From: Anaerolineae bacterium
Lineage (GTDB): Bacteria; Chloroflexota; Anaerolineae; UBA1429
Direction: 5' to 3'
Assembly: GCA_007123335.1 (NCBI GenBank)
Contig: SKLG01000322.1
Location: 1 to 7,230, forward strand
Length of the DNA: 7,230 bases
Part shown: positions 1 to 6,178 of the stretch, piece by piece
Layout of the letters: each line of letters begins with the position of its first letter
Position numbering within the stretch: the first letter of the stretch is position 1
Notes under the pieces: model-generated
Databases searched by the model: none
Told to the model about the DNA's origin: nothing
The model's input: the letters and a program-made list of their open reading frames with translations, nothing else
Program-made: the position numbers and the translations under genes

Positions 1-260
1 ACAACCGCCGCTATTTCGACTGGGCCGTGGAGCACATGCGCCCCGGCGGCCTGGTGCTGGTGGACAATGTGCTCATGAACGGCCGTGTGCTCCGCGCTGA
101 CGGCAGCGGGACGATGCACGACATTGCGGCGTTCAATGACTATGTCATGGAGCGTTTCGGCGAGCATGCTAACGTGATCCCCTTTTTCAAAGCCACCGAG
201 GACAATCTGGATGGCATGCTCATGGTGCGCCTACCCAATGGTCAAGCCGCATGCGCCTAA
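1..260 (+). CDS. SAM-dependent O-methyltransferase, C-terminal part (5' end outside window)
   Basis: The frame is open from base 3 and ends at TAA 258-260, leaving the last 85 residues of a protein whose start lies upstream of the window. It contains the block HMRPGGLVLVDNVLMNGRV, which is the 'RPGG-hhhh-DNhL-G-V' segment of class I family-3 O-methyltransferases (COG4122, the catechol/caffeoyl-CoA O-methyltransferase type). In those enzymes the Asp-Asn of this block contributes to metal and substrate binding. The tail, with a helix around AAFNDYVMERF and the strand GMLMVRL, fits the end of the Rossmann-like fold. The SAM-binding glycine motif is not in the window. The methyl acceptor (catechol, a small phenol or another hydroxyl) cannot be told from this fragment. 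The ABC exporter starts 24 nt downstream on the same strand, so the two are probably co-transcribed. The family is seen with confidence; the substrate is unknown. Confidence 0.85.
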   Translation, partial: NRRYFDWAVEHMRPGGLVLVDNVLMNGRVLRADGSGTMHDIAAFNDYVMERFGEHANVIPFFKATEDNLDGMLMVRLPNGQAACA

Positions 261-284
261 TGACAATCAAGTGAGGTATAGGTC

Positions 285-2084
285 GTGAAAACGCTAGGTT
301 TTGTGTTTCGATATGCCAAAGAGTATGTGGGCACCTTGATCATCACTATCGTCGCCATGGTGTCCCTCGTCGGCGTTCAGCTCGTCGGCCCGCTGATCAT
401 CCGTCAGCTTATCGCCATGGTCAGCGAGCTGGGCTGGAACCCCGAGACGGCGGCGCAGGTCACCCGACTGGCGCTGCTGGCGCTGGGCCTGTACATCGCC
501 CGTGCCGGCTTGCAGTTCCTTCGTAACTATATGGCCCACGTGGCCGGCTGGGGCGTGGTCGCCGACTCGCGCCGCCATATCTACACCCATTTGCAAAGGC
601 TGTCGCTGCGCTTCTACGAGACGCAGCAGACCGGACAGCTCATGTCGCGGATGGTCAACGACTCGGAGCTGTTCGAGCGCCTCATCGCCCACGCTATCCC
701 CGATACGTTGGTCAACGTCTTGATGTTCTTGGGCGTGTTGGGGATCACCATGTCCCTGAACTGGCGTCTATCGCTGCTCACCATCGTGCCCGTGCCCTTG
801 ATCGCCTTTGCCGCCCGAGGGTTCGGCAAGTATGTGCGTCCGGCGTTTCGCGAGCGCCAGAAGGATCTGGCCGAGCTTAACGCCATCCTGGCGGACAACT
901 TTTCGGGCATCCGCGAGATCAAGGCCTTTACCCGCGAGCACATTGAGGCGGGGCGCATCAGCACGCGCATCGACAACTATCGCGACTCGATGCTCCATGC
1001 GCTCAAGCTGATGGCCGTGTTCGGTCCCTTTGTCGAGTTTGCCTCGTCCTTGGGTACCGTCGTGGTCATCTATTTCGGCGGGCGTATGGTGTTCCAAGGC
1101 GCGGTGGCCATCGAGGACCTGGTCGCCTTCTTTCTCTACCTGGAGCTGTTCTACCAGCCGGTGCGCGTTTTGAGCAATGTCTGGGAGAATGTGCAGGAGT
1201 CGCTGGCCGGCGCCGACCGCGTCGCCGAACTGCTGGACATCAACCCCGATGTCGATGACAAGTCCGATGCCATTGAACTCGCCGAGCGGGTGCGCGGCGA
1301 TATTGTCTTTGACAAAGTGGGCTTTCACTATGCCACCGGCGATACGGTGCTGGAGGATATCACCCTGGACGTCCCCGCCAACAGCGTCGTCGCCCTCGTC
1401 GGCCCGACGGGGGTGGGCAAGTCGACGATGGCCAGCCTCATCCCGCGCTTTCACGATGTCTGCGCAGGGGCGGTGCGCATCGATGGGCATGATGTGCGCG
1501 ACGTGACGCTGAACAGTTTGAGGCGTCAGGTGTCGTTGGTGCTACAGGATGTGTTCCTGTTTCACGGCACTGTGCGCGAGAACATCCTCTTTGGCCGCCC
1601 CGGCGCCAGCGAGGAGGAGATGATTTCTGCGGCCAAGATCGCCAACGCTCACGAGTTCATCCTGGAGTTGCCCGAGGGATACGACACCATGATCGGCGAG
1701 CGGGGCGTCAAGCTCTCGGGCGGGCAGAAGCAGCGCGTGTCCATCGCTCGCGCTGTGCTCAAGGATGCCCCGATTCTGATCCTCGACGAGGCCACCTCCT
1801 CGGTGGACACCCAGACTGAGCTGCTGATCCAGCAGGCGTTGGAGCGGCTGATGGTGGGGCGCACGACCATCGTCATCGCCCACCGTCTCTCGACGATCCG
1901 CAGCGCCGACCTGATCGTCGTCCTCGAGGGCAAGGTGATCTCGCAGTTGGGCAACCATGAGCAGTTGATGGCTCGGGACGGCCTCTACCGCCACCTGAAC
2001 GAGATACAGACGCTCATCGGCGCTGCCGATCCAGAGGCGTTGCGCGAGTATCGGCACTCTATCACGGCGTTCGCCGGAAATTAG
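285..2084 (+). CDS. ABC exporter half-transporter (fused permease and ATPase, MsbA/MdlB-like)
   Basis: This 599-residue protein has the usual length and order of a type IV ABC exporter half-transporter. An N-terminal membrane domain has about six helices (roughly residues 14-40, 61-84, 137-158, 160-178, 243-266 and 277-296). A C-terminal nucleotide-binding domain starts near residue 338. Visible motifs are the A-loop Tyr349, Walker A GPTGVGKST (373-381), Q-loop Gln421, signature LSGGQ (477-481), Walker B ILILDE (497-502, catalytic Glu502), D-loop SSVD and H-loop His533. All catalytic residues are present, so the site should be functional, working as a homodimer or with an unseen partner in the cytoplasmic membrane. 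The transported substrate (lipid, drug or peptide) cannot be inferred; no peptidase domain is present. The start is GTG at 285 with GAGG at 273-276, 8 nt upstream. It follows the O-methyltransferase by 24 nt, and no partner ABC gene follows it. Confidence 0.95.
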   Translation: MKTLGFVFRYAKEYVGTLIITIVAMVSLVGVQLVGPLIIRQLIAMVSELGWNPETAAQVTRLALLALGLYIARAGLQFLRNYMAHVAGWGVVADSRRHIYTHLQRLSLRFYETQQTGQLMSRMVNDSELFERLIAHAIPDTLVNVLMFLGVLGITMSLNWRLSLLTIVPVPLIAFAARGFGKYVRPAFRERQKDLAELNAILADNFSGIREIKAFTREHIEAGRISTRIDNYRDSMLHALKLMAVFGPFVEFASSLGTVVVIYFGGRMVFQGAVAIEDLVAFFLYLELFYQPVRVLSNVWENVQESLAGADRVAELLDINPDVDDKSDAIELAERVRGDIVFDKVGFHYATGDTVLEDITLDVPANSVVALVGPTGVGKSTMASLIPRFHDVCAGAVRIDGHDVRDVTLNSLRRQVSLVLQDVFLFHGTVRENILFGRPGASEEEMISAAKIANAHEFILELPEGYDTMIGERGVKLSGGQKQRVSIARAVLKDAPILILDEATSSVDTQTELLIQQALERLMVGRTTIVIAHRLSTIRSADLIVVLEGKVISQLGNHEQLMARDGLYRHLNEIQTLIGAADPEALREYRHSITAFAGN

Positions 2085-2182
2085 CCCTTGCGAGGTGCCA
2101 GACCGTCCATTCTTGGGGAGTGGTGGTGCCGAGACATGGCGTTCGGCTATGCGGGCTGATCGAGACGGATGGGGTTACGCTC

Positions 2183-2220
2183 TCGCAGAGCACGGCTCAA
2201 AGCTGCGTTGTGCTCTGCGA
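2183..2220. terminator. Strong hairpin between convergent genes, possible bidirectional terminator
   Basis: TCGCAGAGCAC (2183-2193) is repeated as its exact reverse complement GTGCTCTGCGA (2210-2220), giving an 11-bp perfect stem around 16 nt. In RNA of the + sense the stem can be extended inward by two G-U pairs and one C-G pair, leaving a loop of about 10 nt. It sits in the 147-nt gap between the ABC exporter (ends 2084, + strand) and the PIN toxin (ends 2232, minus strand), where a shared terminator is expected. No T-run follows on either strand, so it is not a textbook intrinsic terminator. The inverted repeat is certain; its role is inferred. I see nothing else in 2085-2231. Confidence 0.45.
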
Positions 2221-2231
2221 TTGTATGTGAC

Positions 2232-2726
2232 TCATGGATTGGGATCTTCAAACTCGCGCAAAATGACGTCACATAGGGCTTGGCTGAGACGGAATCCGGC
2301 TAGATTGCGCAAGGTATCGAACTCGGCTTCAAGATCGCTGATCAAGCCTTTATGGCGCGCTTCGATAAGGACGCCGATCAACCCAATCATGCGCACCCCG
2401 AGATGCTGGGCCATTGCACGACCAAGACGCTCGTCCATGAGCAGAAGGCTATCCTCCATCTCCAAGGCCAGAACAATGGCCTCGGCTTCCCCCGGATCGA
2501 GTTCCTGGCCAAGAGCGCGTACCAGCAATGTATTCACAATCTGTTGCCGTCTGATCCAATGGGCGGTCTCGATCTCAGAGGCTCCTGGCTGCCCTGCTCC
2601 GTCAACAACTACCTCCTGCCATACCGCTTCAGGGACTGTGACCTGTTGATAAAGCTCGGGTAACAGGGCTAATCGGCCGATGCGAGACAGGTTTATGAGC
2701 GGCGATGCGTCACTGACGACGTTCAT
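2232..2726 (-). CDS. DUF3368-type PIN-domain toxin (VapC-like ribonuclease)
   Basis: This 164-residue protein has the layout of the DUF3368 (COG2405) branch of PIN-domain nucleases. The N-terminal strand VVSDASPLINL carries the first acidic residue, Asp6. The block LDPGEAEAIVLA carries Glu80 and Glu82, and LLLMDERLGR carries Asp98. These acidic residues should form the metal site for RNA cleavage, as in VapC toxins. The final helix-rich part (GVLIEARHKGLI...) is typical of the family. The length is usual and no key residue is missing, so it appears intact. Its ATG (2724-2726) overlaps the stop of the upstream UPF0175 gene in an ATGA, implying translational coupling as in TA operons. The family is clear; toxin activity and the RNA target are inferred. 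Confidence 0.88.
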   Translation of the reverse strand: MNVVSDASPLINLSRIGRLALLPELYQQVTVPEAVWQEVVVDGAGQPGASEIETAHWIRRQQIVNTLLVRALGQELDPGEAEAIVLALEMEDSLLLMDERLGRAMAQHLGVRMIGLIGVLIEARHKGLISDLEAEFDTLRNLAGFRLSQALCDVILREFEDPNP

Positions 2727-2977
2727 AAGCGACCAAGATCACGCAACGTCTGTAGATCTTGTTCATAATCGTCAAGCCCATAGTGTGCGTCGATGCCTCG
2801 GCTACCCAAGAGTTGTTGAAAGTCCCAGGCGCTTAGGCTGGCGAGTTCGCGTGCTTTGCCGAAAGAGAGCTTTTCCTGCGCATATAGATGGACGGCCAAT
2901 TCCAGACGAAGCTCCTGGGGATTCATGCGGGTAGCGTGAATGATCTCGCGCGGTATCTCGATATAAACTGTGGACAT
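2723..2977 (-). CDS. UPF0175 family antitoxin
   Basis: This 84-residue protein matches the UPF0175 (COG2886) pattern. It has a short N-terminal strand (VYIEIP), then ELRLELAVHLYAQEKLSFGKARELASLS (shown here as the segment at residues 22-49), whose second half with WDFQQLL reads as a helix-turn-helix at about residues 37-57. The family-typical 'RGI..HY..DD...DL..L' end follows at 60-78. UPF0175 genes are regularly found directly upstream of DUF3368 PIN genes and are taken to be the antitoxin and DNA-binding autoregulator. The start ATG (2975-2977) has the ribosome site AGAGGA (complement of 2983-2988) 5 nt upstream, and its stop overlaps the toxin start by 4 nt. Transcription probably begins from the promoter at 3023-3050. 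Repression by its own product is inferred from the family, and I did not find a clear operator palindrome. Confidence 0.88.
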   Translation of the reverse strand: MSTVYIEIPREIIHATRMNPQELRLELAVHLYAQEKLSFGKARELASLSAWDFQQLLGSRGIDAHYGLDDYEQDLQTLRDLGRL

Positions 2978-3022
2978 GCCAATCCTCTCTCAAGATTGCA
3001 TGAAACCAGCCAACACAATGTC

Positions 3023-3050
3023 ATTATAGCACCCAGCAGCCACAAGACAA
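3023..3050 (-). promoter_or_regulatory. Sigma70-like promoter of the UPF0175/DUF3368 operon
   Basis: Read on the minus strand there is a perfect -10 box TATAAT (complement of 3023-3028) preceded, after a 16-nt spacer, by TTGTCT (complement of 3045-3050), which matches TTGACA at four of six positions. Transcription would start near 3016, giving a leader of about 40 nt before the antitoxin ATG at 2977. Position, orientation and the consensus -10 box agree. This is predicted from sequence only. Confidence 0.6.
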
Positions 3051-3060
3051 TCGGGGGGAT

Positions 3061-3130
3061 CAACGCTAACGTCTTGCAGCGCTTAGGCTTATGCGCATCA
3101 CATTCCCAATCTAGGCATCTGCAAGCGTTG
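3061..3130. repeat. Interrupted inverted repeat in the gap between the two small-gene operons
   Basis: CAACGC (3061-3066) and TTGCAG (3074-3079) on the left are matched by the contiguous reverse complement CTGCAAGCGTTG (3119-3130) on the right. This gives 12 paired bases interrupted on the left by a 7-nt insert (3067-3073). Short self-complementary words AGCGCT and ATGCGCAT lie in the loop. It lies upstream of the UPF0175 promoter and downstream of the DUF2283 gene, so it could be a terminator stem for the latter, an operator, or chance. No gene is visible in the rest of 2978-3205. Confidence 0.3.
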
Positions 3131-3205
3131 TGGGGGTCTTGGTTGGCTACGTGAACACTCTGGGGGCGCTTTCGTCGAGAATATTACCTTGCCGCACTCG
3201 CCTGG

Positions 3206-3417
3206 CTAGACGGCAACAGAGTTCTTGAGCTCAATCTTGGCCTCCTTCAGCCCAGGCAAGATCTCGCTAGCATCCAGCACTTCGATGCCCACGACCTGCT
3301 CCTGTGTGCCGATGTTGAGGGTCACTTGGTCGTTCACTCGGATCACTTCACATTGTGCCGGGCCTTCTATCAGGCGGATGTAGAGAGCATCCACAGAAGG
3401 ATCTAGCTGATCTTCAT
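3206..3417 (-). pseudogene. DUF2283 family small protein, apparently frameshifted after codon 4
   Basis: The segment DPSVDALYIRL, then VVGIEVLDAS, is diagnostic of DUF2283, a family of about 50-75 residues often encoded in TA-like neighbourhoods. Members normally begin like M-K-I-x-Y-D-P. Here the minus strand reads ATG AAG ATC AGC TAG ATC from 3417. Adding a single pyrimidine after the TA at 3405-3404 gives MKIS-Y-DPSVDALYIRL in frame with the rest, so one base appears to be missing. The ATG at 3417-3415 overlaps the stop of the upstream nucleotidyltransferase as ATGA, which supports it as the original start. The downstream frame is also open from an ATG at 3457-3455, which would give 83 residues with a non-homologous N-terminus of about 18 residues overlapping the upstream gene. 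Product from that start is possible but has no family support. The function of DUF2283 is unknown to me. A sequencing error is an alternative explanation. Confidence 0.7.
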
Positions 3418-3746
3418 GGCAATCTGCCCTTGATTTCCTCAAAAGCGGCGCGCTCATAAAGAACCTTTCTCTTGTCGACAGCTGCTCTCTCCGGGGAACT
3501 CTGCCACCTTACTCGGCGCTCGAACTCTGCTTGGGTGGTCACGATGACCTCGGCTGGCATGTAGAGCCCTCTCAACGCGCGATAGGCAGGCACAGACCGC
3601 CTATGGGGCGGCAACGCCGAGTCGGCGACGACAACGAGGAGATCGATGTCGCTATCCTGATGGGGCTGCCCATAGGCGTGGGACTCATAGAGATAGATCG
3701 CCTCAGGCTCCAGGGCCTCGACGATGCGTCGGATGGTTTCCTTCAA
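3414..3746 (-). CDS. MNT-type minimal nucleotidyltransferase, degenerate active site
   Basis: This protein of about 110 residues has the fold signature of minimal nucleotidyltransferases (MNT, DNA polymerase beta superfamily). These usually pair with HEPN toxins and can add AMP to them. The motif region reads YLYESHAYGQPHQDSDIDLLVVV. Asp33 and Asp35 of the D-x-D pair are present, but the preceding Gly-Ser is Glu21-Ser22, and the third acidic position (AEVIVTT) is Glu66 where Asp is usual. Activity is therefore doubtful. The only accepted start codon in frame is TTG (3746-3744), with AGGAG (complement of 3750-3754) just 3 nt before it. The homologous pattern D-Q-E-L-L-K-E seems to begin five codons earlier, where the codon is ATT. 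This suggests a lost ATG or an unusual start. The stop overlaps the DUF2283 ATG by 4 nt. No HEPN gene is adjacent in the window. Confidence 0.75.
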   Translation of the reverse strand: MKETIRRIVEALEPEAIYLYESHAYGQPHQDSDIDLLVVVADSALPPHRRSVPAYRALRGLYMPAEVIVTTQAEFERRVRWQSSPERAAVDKRKVLYERAAFEEIKGRLP

Positions 3747-3775
3747 AAGCTCCTGATCAATGCTCCGCGTAGTGA

Positions 3776-3883
3776 CTATATCTTAACAGATTTGTCGACG
3801 CCCACGAAACGCTGGCCAAGGCGCTCCGGCTTGATCGTGTGCTGGTTTTCGCGTTCAGAGACTTTTAGAATGTCGTGAGGCAT
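3776..3883 (-). other. Possible 35-codon ORF or gene remnant upstream of the nucleotidyltransferase
   Basis: From ATG 3883-3881 to TAG 3778-3776 the minus strand encodes 35 residues beginning MPHDILKVSEREN and ending VGVDKSVKI. The start 'ILKVSE...' and the mixed polar pattern faintly resemble the N-terminus of AbrB/SpoVT-like antitoxins, but this is too short and weak to assign. No ribosome-binding site is visible before the ATG. It ends 29 nt before the nucleotidyltransferase TTG, in the same direction, so it may be a remnant of another small gene in this cluster. I see nothing else convincing in 3747-3983. Confidence 0.22.
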
Positions 3884-3983
3884 GGCGGTAGAGACTGTGG
3901 ACTGACTATCCTCTCACTACAGAGCGAAAAGAACGCAACCACGTAGCCTCCAACCTGCCACCGACTACCCGCGTTTTGCCGCG

Positions 3984-4793
3984 CTACAGTCCATAGATTC
4001 GTGCCAGGAAGGACGTGGTGGCGGACATATAAGGCTCGGGCGAGTCATAGCGGATCAGATGGCCCACGCCTGGCGTATGCACATGCTCTAAATCGGGGCA
4101 GATCTCCTTGGCCTGCGCTACTGCCTCGGGTGTTGCCAGTGCACCCAGAGCCACGTCACCGGTAAAGAGCAGGATGGGGCAGTGAATCTGCTTCAGCGTC
4201 TCTTGCCACGGCACGTTTACCCATTGCATGCGGATGCATTCCGGGCTAAGCAGGTGCTTCGTCTGGGCCATCAGGTCGAGCATCTCGTCGGTCCATTGTG
4301 GATGATCCTTCTGCCACTCTGCACGGTGCTCCTCGAAGGTCATCTGGTGAAAGCGTTTCACCATCGCCGCACGATCCAACGGTGGCCGGCCAAAATCGTC
4401 ACGAAACCCAGGGTCCTCGAGCATGATGCCGCGCAGCATGCCAGGATAGAGCGCGGCAGCGCGAAAGACATAGCCAGCGCCCATCGAGTGCCCGCCCGCT
4501 ACCGGCTGATCTAGGCCCAGAGCGTCGATGAGCCCCGCCAGATCATGCGACATCGAGTCGGGCTTTTCCTCCCAGCGCGGCGCCTCAGAATAGCCATGGT
4601 AACGGGCGTCGATCATGATCACGTCATAGTCGTCACATAGCACGCGGGCCAGCGGACCATACTGGCGGCCCTGATCAGTGAAGCCATGACACAGCACTAC
4701 GGCGCGGCCAGAGCCGGAACCCTTGCCTTGTGCCCGGTAGTAATGGATGCGGATACCGTTGATCAAAAGATCACCCTCATACCATTCGCTCAT
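3984..4793 (-). CDS. Alpha/beta-hydrolase fold protein
   Basis: This 269-residue protein has the length and motif order of a soluble alpha/beta hydrolase. VVLCHGF (His36-Gly37-Phe38) is the oxyanion loop. VIMIDARYHGYSEAP (58-72) is the conserved strand and loop after it. GGHSMGAGY gives the nucleophile elbow with Ser103. FTGDVALGALATPE places the acid at Asp213, and PGVGHLIRYDSPE gives the catalytic His245. The triad is complete. A cap region of about 70 residues (130-200) is rich in Trp, His and Met and probably sets substrate choice. No signal peptide is seen, so it is likely cytoplasmic. The reaction (ester, lactone or C-C hydrolysis, or haloperoxidase-like) cannot be told. The start ATG 4793-4791 has a strong AGGAGG (complement of 4803-4808) 9 nt upstream. 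It follows the oxidoreductase by 110 nt on the same strand and may be co-transcribed with it. Confidence 0.92.
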   Translation of the reverse strand: MSEWYEGDLLINGIRIHYYRAQGKGSGSGRAVVLCHGFTDQGRQYGPLARVLCDDYDVIMIDARYHGYSEAPRWEEKPDSMSHDLAGLIDALGLDQPVAGGHSMGAGYVFRAAALYPGMLRGIMLEDPGFRDDFGRPPLDRAAMVKRFHQMTFEEHRAEWQKDHPQWTDEMLDLMAQTKHLLSPECIRMQWVNVPWQETLKQIHCPILLFTGDVALGALATPEAVAQAKEICPDLEHVHTPGVGHLIRYDSPEPYMSATTSFLARIYGL

Positions 4794-4870
4794 CGTAATG
4801 TGCCTCCTGTAAGAGAATGCTGCTATTCAAGCATCGCTGATTGCTTTCTTGGTTACCTTGACTCTTCTTA

Positions 4871-4887
4871 GCCCCCTGTTGTGGGGC
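4871..4887. terminator. Short GC hairpin after the oxidoreductase gene, weak terminator candidate
   Basis: GCCCC (4871-4875) and GGGGC (4883-4887) form a 5-bp stem with a 7-nt loop, 16 nt beyond the stop of the minus-strand oxidoreductase and upstream of the hydrolase. There is no T-run after it on the minus strand, so it may only attenuate or be fortuitous. Confidence 0.2.
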
Positions 4888-4903
4888 GTTGACTGTGGTG
4901 GCT

Positions 4904-6061
4904 CTACACCGGCATCTCCACCGCGCAAAAGCGCTGCGTCTCGGCCGACTCGCGGGCCCACAGGCAGGTCAGCGCGCTGAGGATGCCGTCCTCGATGGGG
5001 CTGCGCGAGGGGGCGCCGTCGCGCATGGCCCGGATAAAGTCGAGGCACAGCTCGCGGTCACCGCCAAAGTGGGGCATCTCGCCGGTGAAGTCGATGGTCT
5101 CCACCTTGGGTGAGCGGTGGTCGTAGACGCGGATGGCGTTGGCGTACCAGTCGAAATCAATGGTGCCGCGATAGCCGTAGAGCCGCGCCCCACGACGGGC
5201 GGCCTGGTTGCGGGCAAAGACGTTCTGGGTGTAGCTGGCCTGGGCGCCGTTCTCGTACTCGATGAGGCACTGGCTAATGTCCTCGTTGACGATGCCCTCG
5301 GCAAAGAGGCACAGCCGCTCCGAGGCGGCATCGACGGCCTGCCCCCGAAAGCGCTCGTAGAAGAGGTTAAAGGGGCTCTCGGGGCAGGTCTCCCACTCCT
5401 CACAGTCGACGCAGCGCAGCTCAAAGGGCTTGTCGCCGCCATAGACCCGCTGCGCCTTCATGGCGCTCACCGTGCGCGGGTGCTGGCCGAGGAGGTAGGC
5501 GATATAGTCGAGGTCGTGGGTGGCCTTTTGCAAAAAGAGGCCGCCGACCTCGTCATAGTTGCGGTACCAGTCGTAAAAGTAGACGTCGCCATAGGGGACG
5601 TCGTTGCAGGCCACGACCTGCTCCACCGAGCCGATGGTATCGGCATCGAGGAGCTGGCGCACCGTCTGGACGATGGGCGTCAGCCGCAGGGGGAAGGAGA
5701 CGACGGTGGGCGCGGCATAGCCGGCAAAAGCCTCGGCCAGGCGTTTGACCTGGTCAAAGGTGATGGCTACCGGCTTTTCCAAAAAGAGGGGCAGACCGTA
5801 GGCGGCAACGATGCAGGCCATCTCGGTGTGCAGGTGGCAGCGGGTACCGACCATGACGCCATCGAGGCGCTCGGCGGCGAGCATGGCCTCGGCGTCGGGG
5901 TAAAAGGTGGTGTTGGCGAGAAAGGGATCGCCCTCCGCGCAAAGCTGCTCCCCTCGCGGATCGGCGATGGCCGCCACGCGATAGGGGATGGCAAAGACGG
6001 CCAGCTCCTTGGCCATGTGGGCGGCACGGCCGCCATAGCCGATGATGCCGATGTTGAGCAT
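4904..6061 (-). CDS. Gfo/Idh/MocA family NAD(P)-dependent oxidoreductase
   Basis: This 385-residue protein has the two-domain layout of Gfo/Idh/MocA sugar dehydrogenases. The N-terminal Rossmann domain begins LNIGIIGYGGRA (glycine motif at about 5-11), and FLEKPVAI contains the conserved EKP at 95-97. The C-terminal alpha/beta domain contains GGLFLQKATHDLDYIAYLLG, with the likely catalytic His182 and Asp185. A cysteine cluster, RCVDCEEWETC (Cys217, Cys220, Cys226), follows. Similar clusters occur in a subset of this family; whether they bind metal is not known to me. It probably oxidises or reduces a sugar or inositol-like hydroxyl in the cytoplasm. I chose ATG 6061-6059 because AGGAG (complement of 6070-6074) lies 8 nt before it and the Rossmann strand starts at once. 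The frame stays open upstream to 6199, but that extension lacks family character and crosses the inverted repeat. The gene is divergent from the epimerase, suggesting a shared sugar pathway. Confidence 0.93.
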   Translation of the reverse strand: MLNIGIIGYGGRAAHMAKELAVFAIPYRVAAIADPRGEQLCAEGDPFLANTTFYPDAEAMLAAERLDGVMVGTRCHLHTEMACIVAAYGLPLFLEKPVAITFDQVKRLAEAFAGYAAPTVVSFPLRLTPIVQTVRQLLDADTIGSVEQVVACNDVPYGDVYFYDWYRNYDEVGGLFLQKATHDLDYIAYLLGQHPRTVSAMKAQRVYGGDKPFELRCVDCEEWETCPESPFNLFYERFRGQAVDAASERLCLFAEGIVNEDISQCLIEYENGAQASYTQNVFARNQAARRGARLYGYRGTIDFDWYANAIRVYDHRSPKVETIDFTGEMPHFGGDRELCLDFIRAMRDGAPSRSPIEDGILSALTCLWARESAETQRFCAVEMPV

Positions 6062-6093
6062 GGGAGATTCTCCTATGATTGGGTAGGCGTCTC

Positions 6094-6168
6094 GCCCCCT
6101 CCCAAAGGTCCCCAGACGGACGCCTCGGTTCTCAGCCAAGCCCTGCTGGGGGACCTTTGAGAGGGGGC
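6094..6168. repeat. Long GC-rich imperfect inverted repeat in the divergent intergenic region
   Basis: The left arm (6094-6115, beginning GCCCCCTCCCAAAGG) and the right arm (6146-6168, ending ACCTTTGAGAGGGGGC) are reverse complements over 22-23 nt, with one mismatch (C6102 against A6160) and one extra G in the right arm. A 30-nt segment lies between them. Perfect pairing blocks include CAAAGGTCCCC. The element occupies the gap between the divergent oxidoreductase (start 6061) and epimerase (start 6243). It could be an extragenic palindromic or small mobile (REP- or MITE-like) repeat, a large stem-loop in the oxidoreductase leader, or a regulatory element. The repeat itself is certain; copy number elsewhere cannot be seen here. 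Confidence 0.85.
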
Positions 6169-6178
6169 CGCAGATCGG

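Noticed and set aside
768..1490. Minus-strand open frame (240 codons) inside the ABC exporter
   Set aside because: The sense frame has all ABC motifs; the antisense product is His/Asp/Gly-rich with no domain.
2095..2649. Plus-strand open frame (184 codons) over the PIN toxin
   Set aside because: It is Ser/Arg-rich low-complexity shadow coding; the minus strand encodes a recognisable PIN protein with a coupled antitoxin.
3531..3878. Plus-strand open frame (115 codons) over the nucleotidyltransferase
   Set aside because: It is a shadow frame with no motif; the opposite strand carries the D-x-D nucleotidyltransferase signature.
5117..6160. Long + strand open frame (347 codons) opposite the oxidoreductase
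   Set aside because: It is antisense to a clear Gfo/Idh/MocA gene, is glycine/valine/aspartate-rich as expected of a GC-rich shadow frame, and has no recognisable domain.
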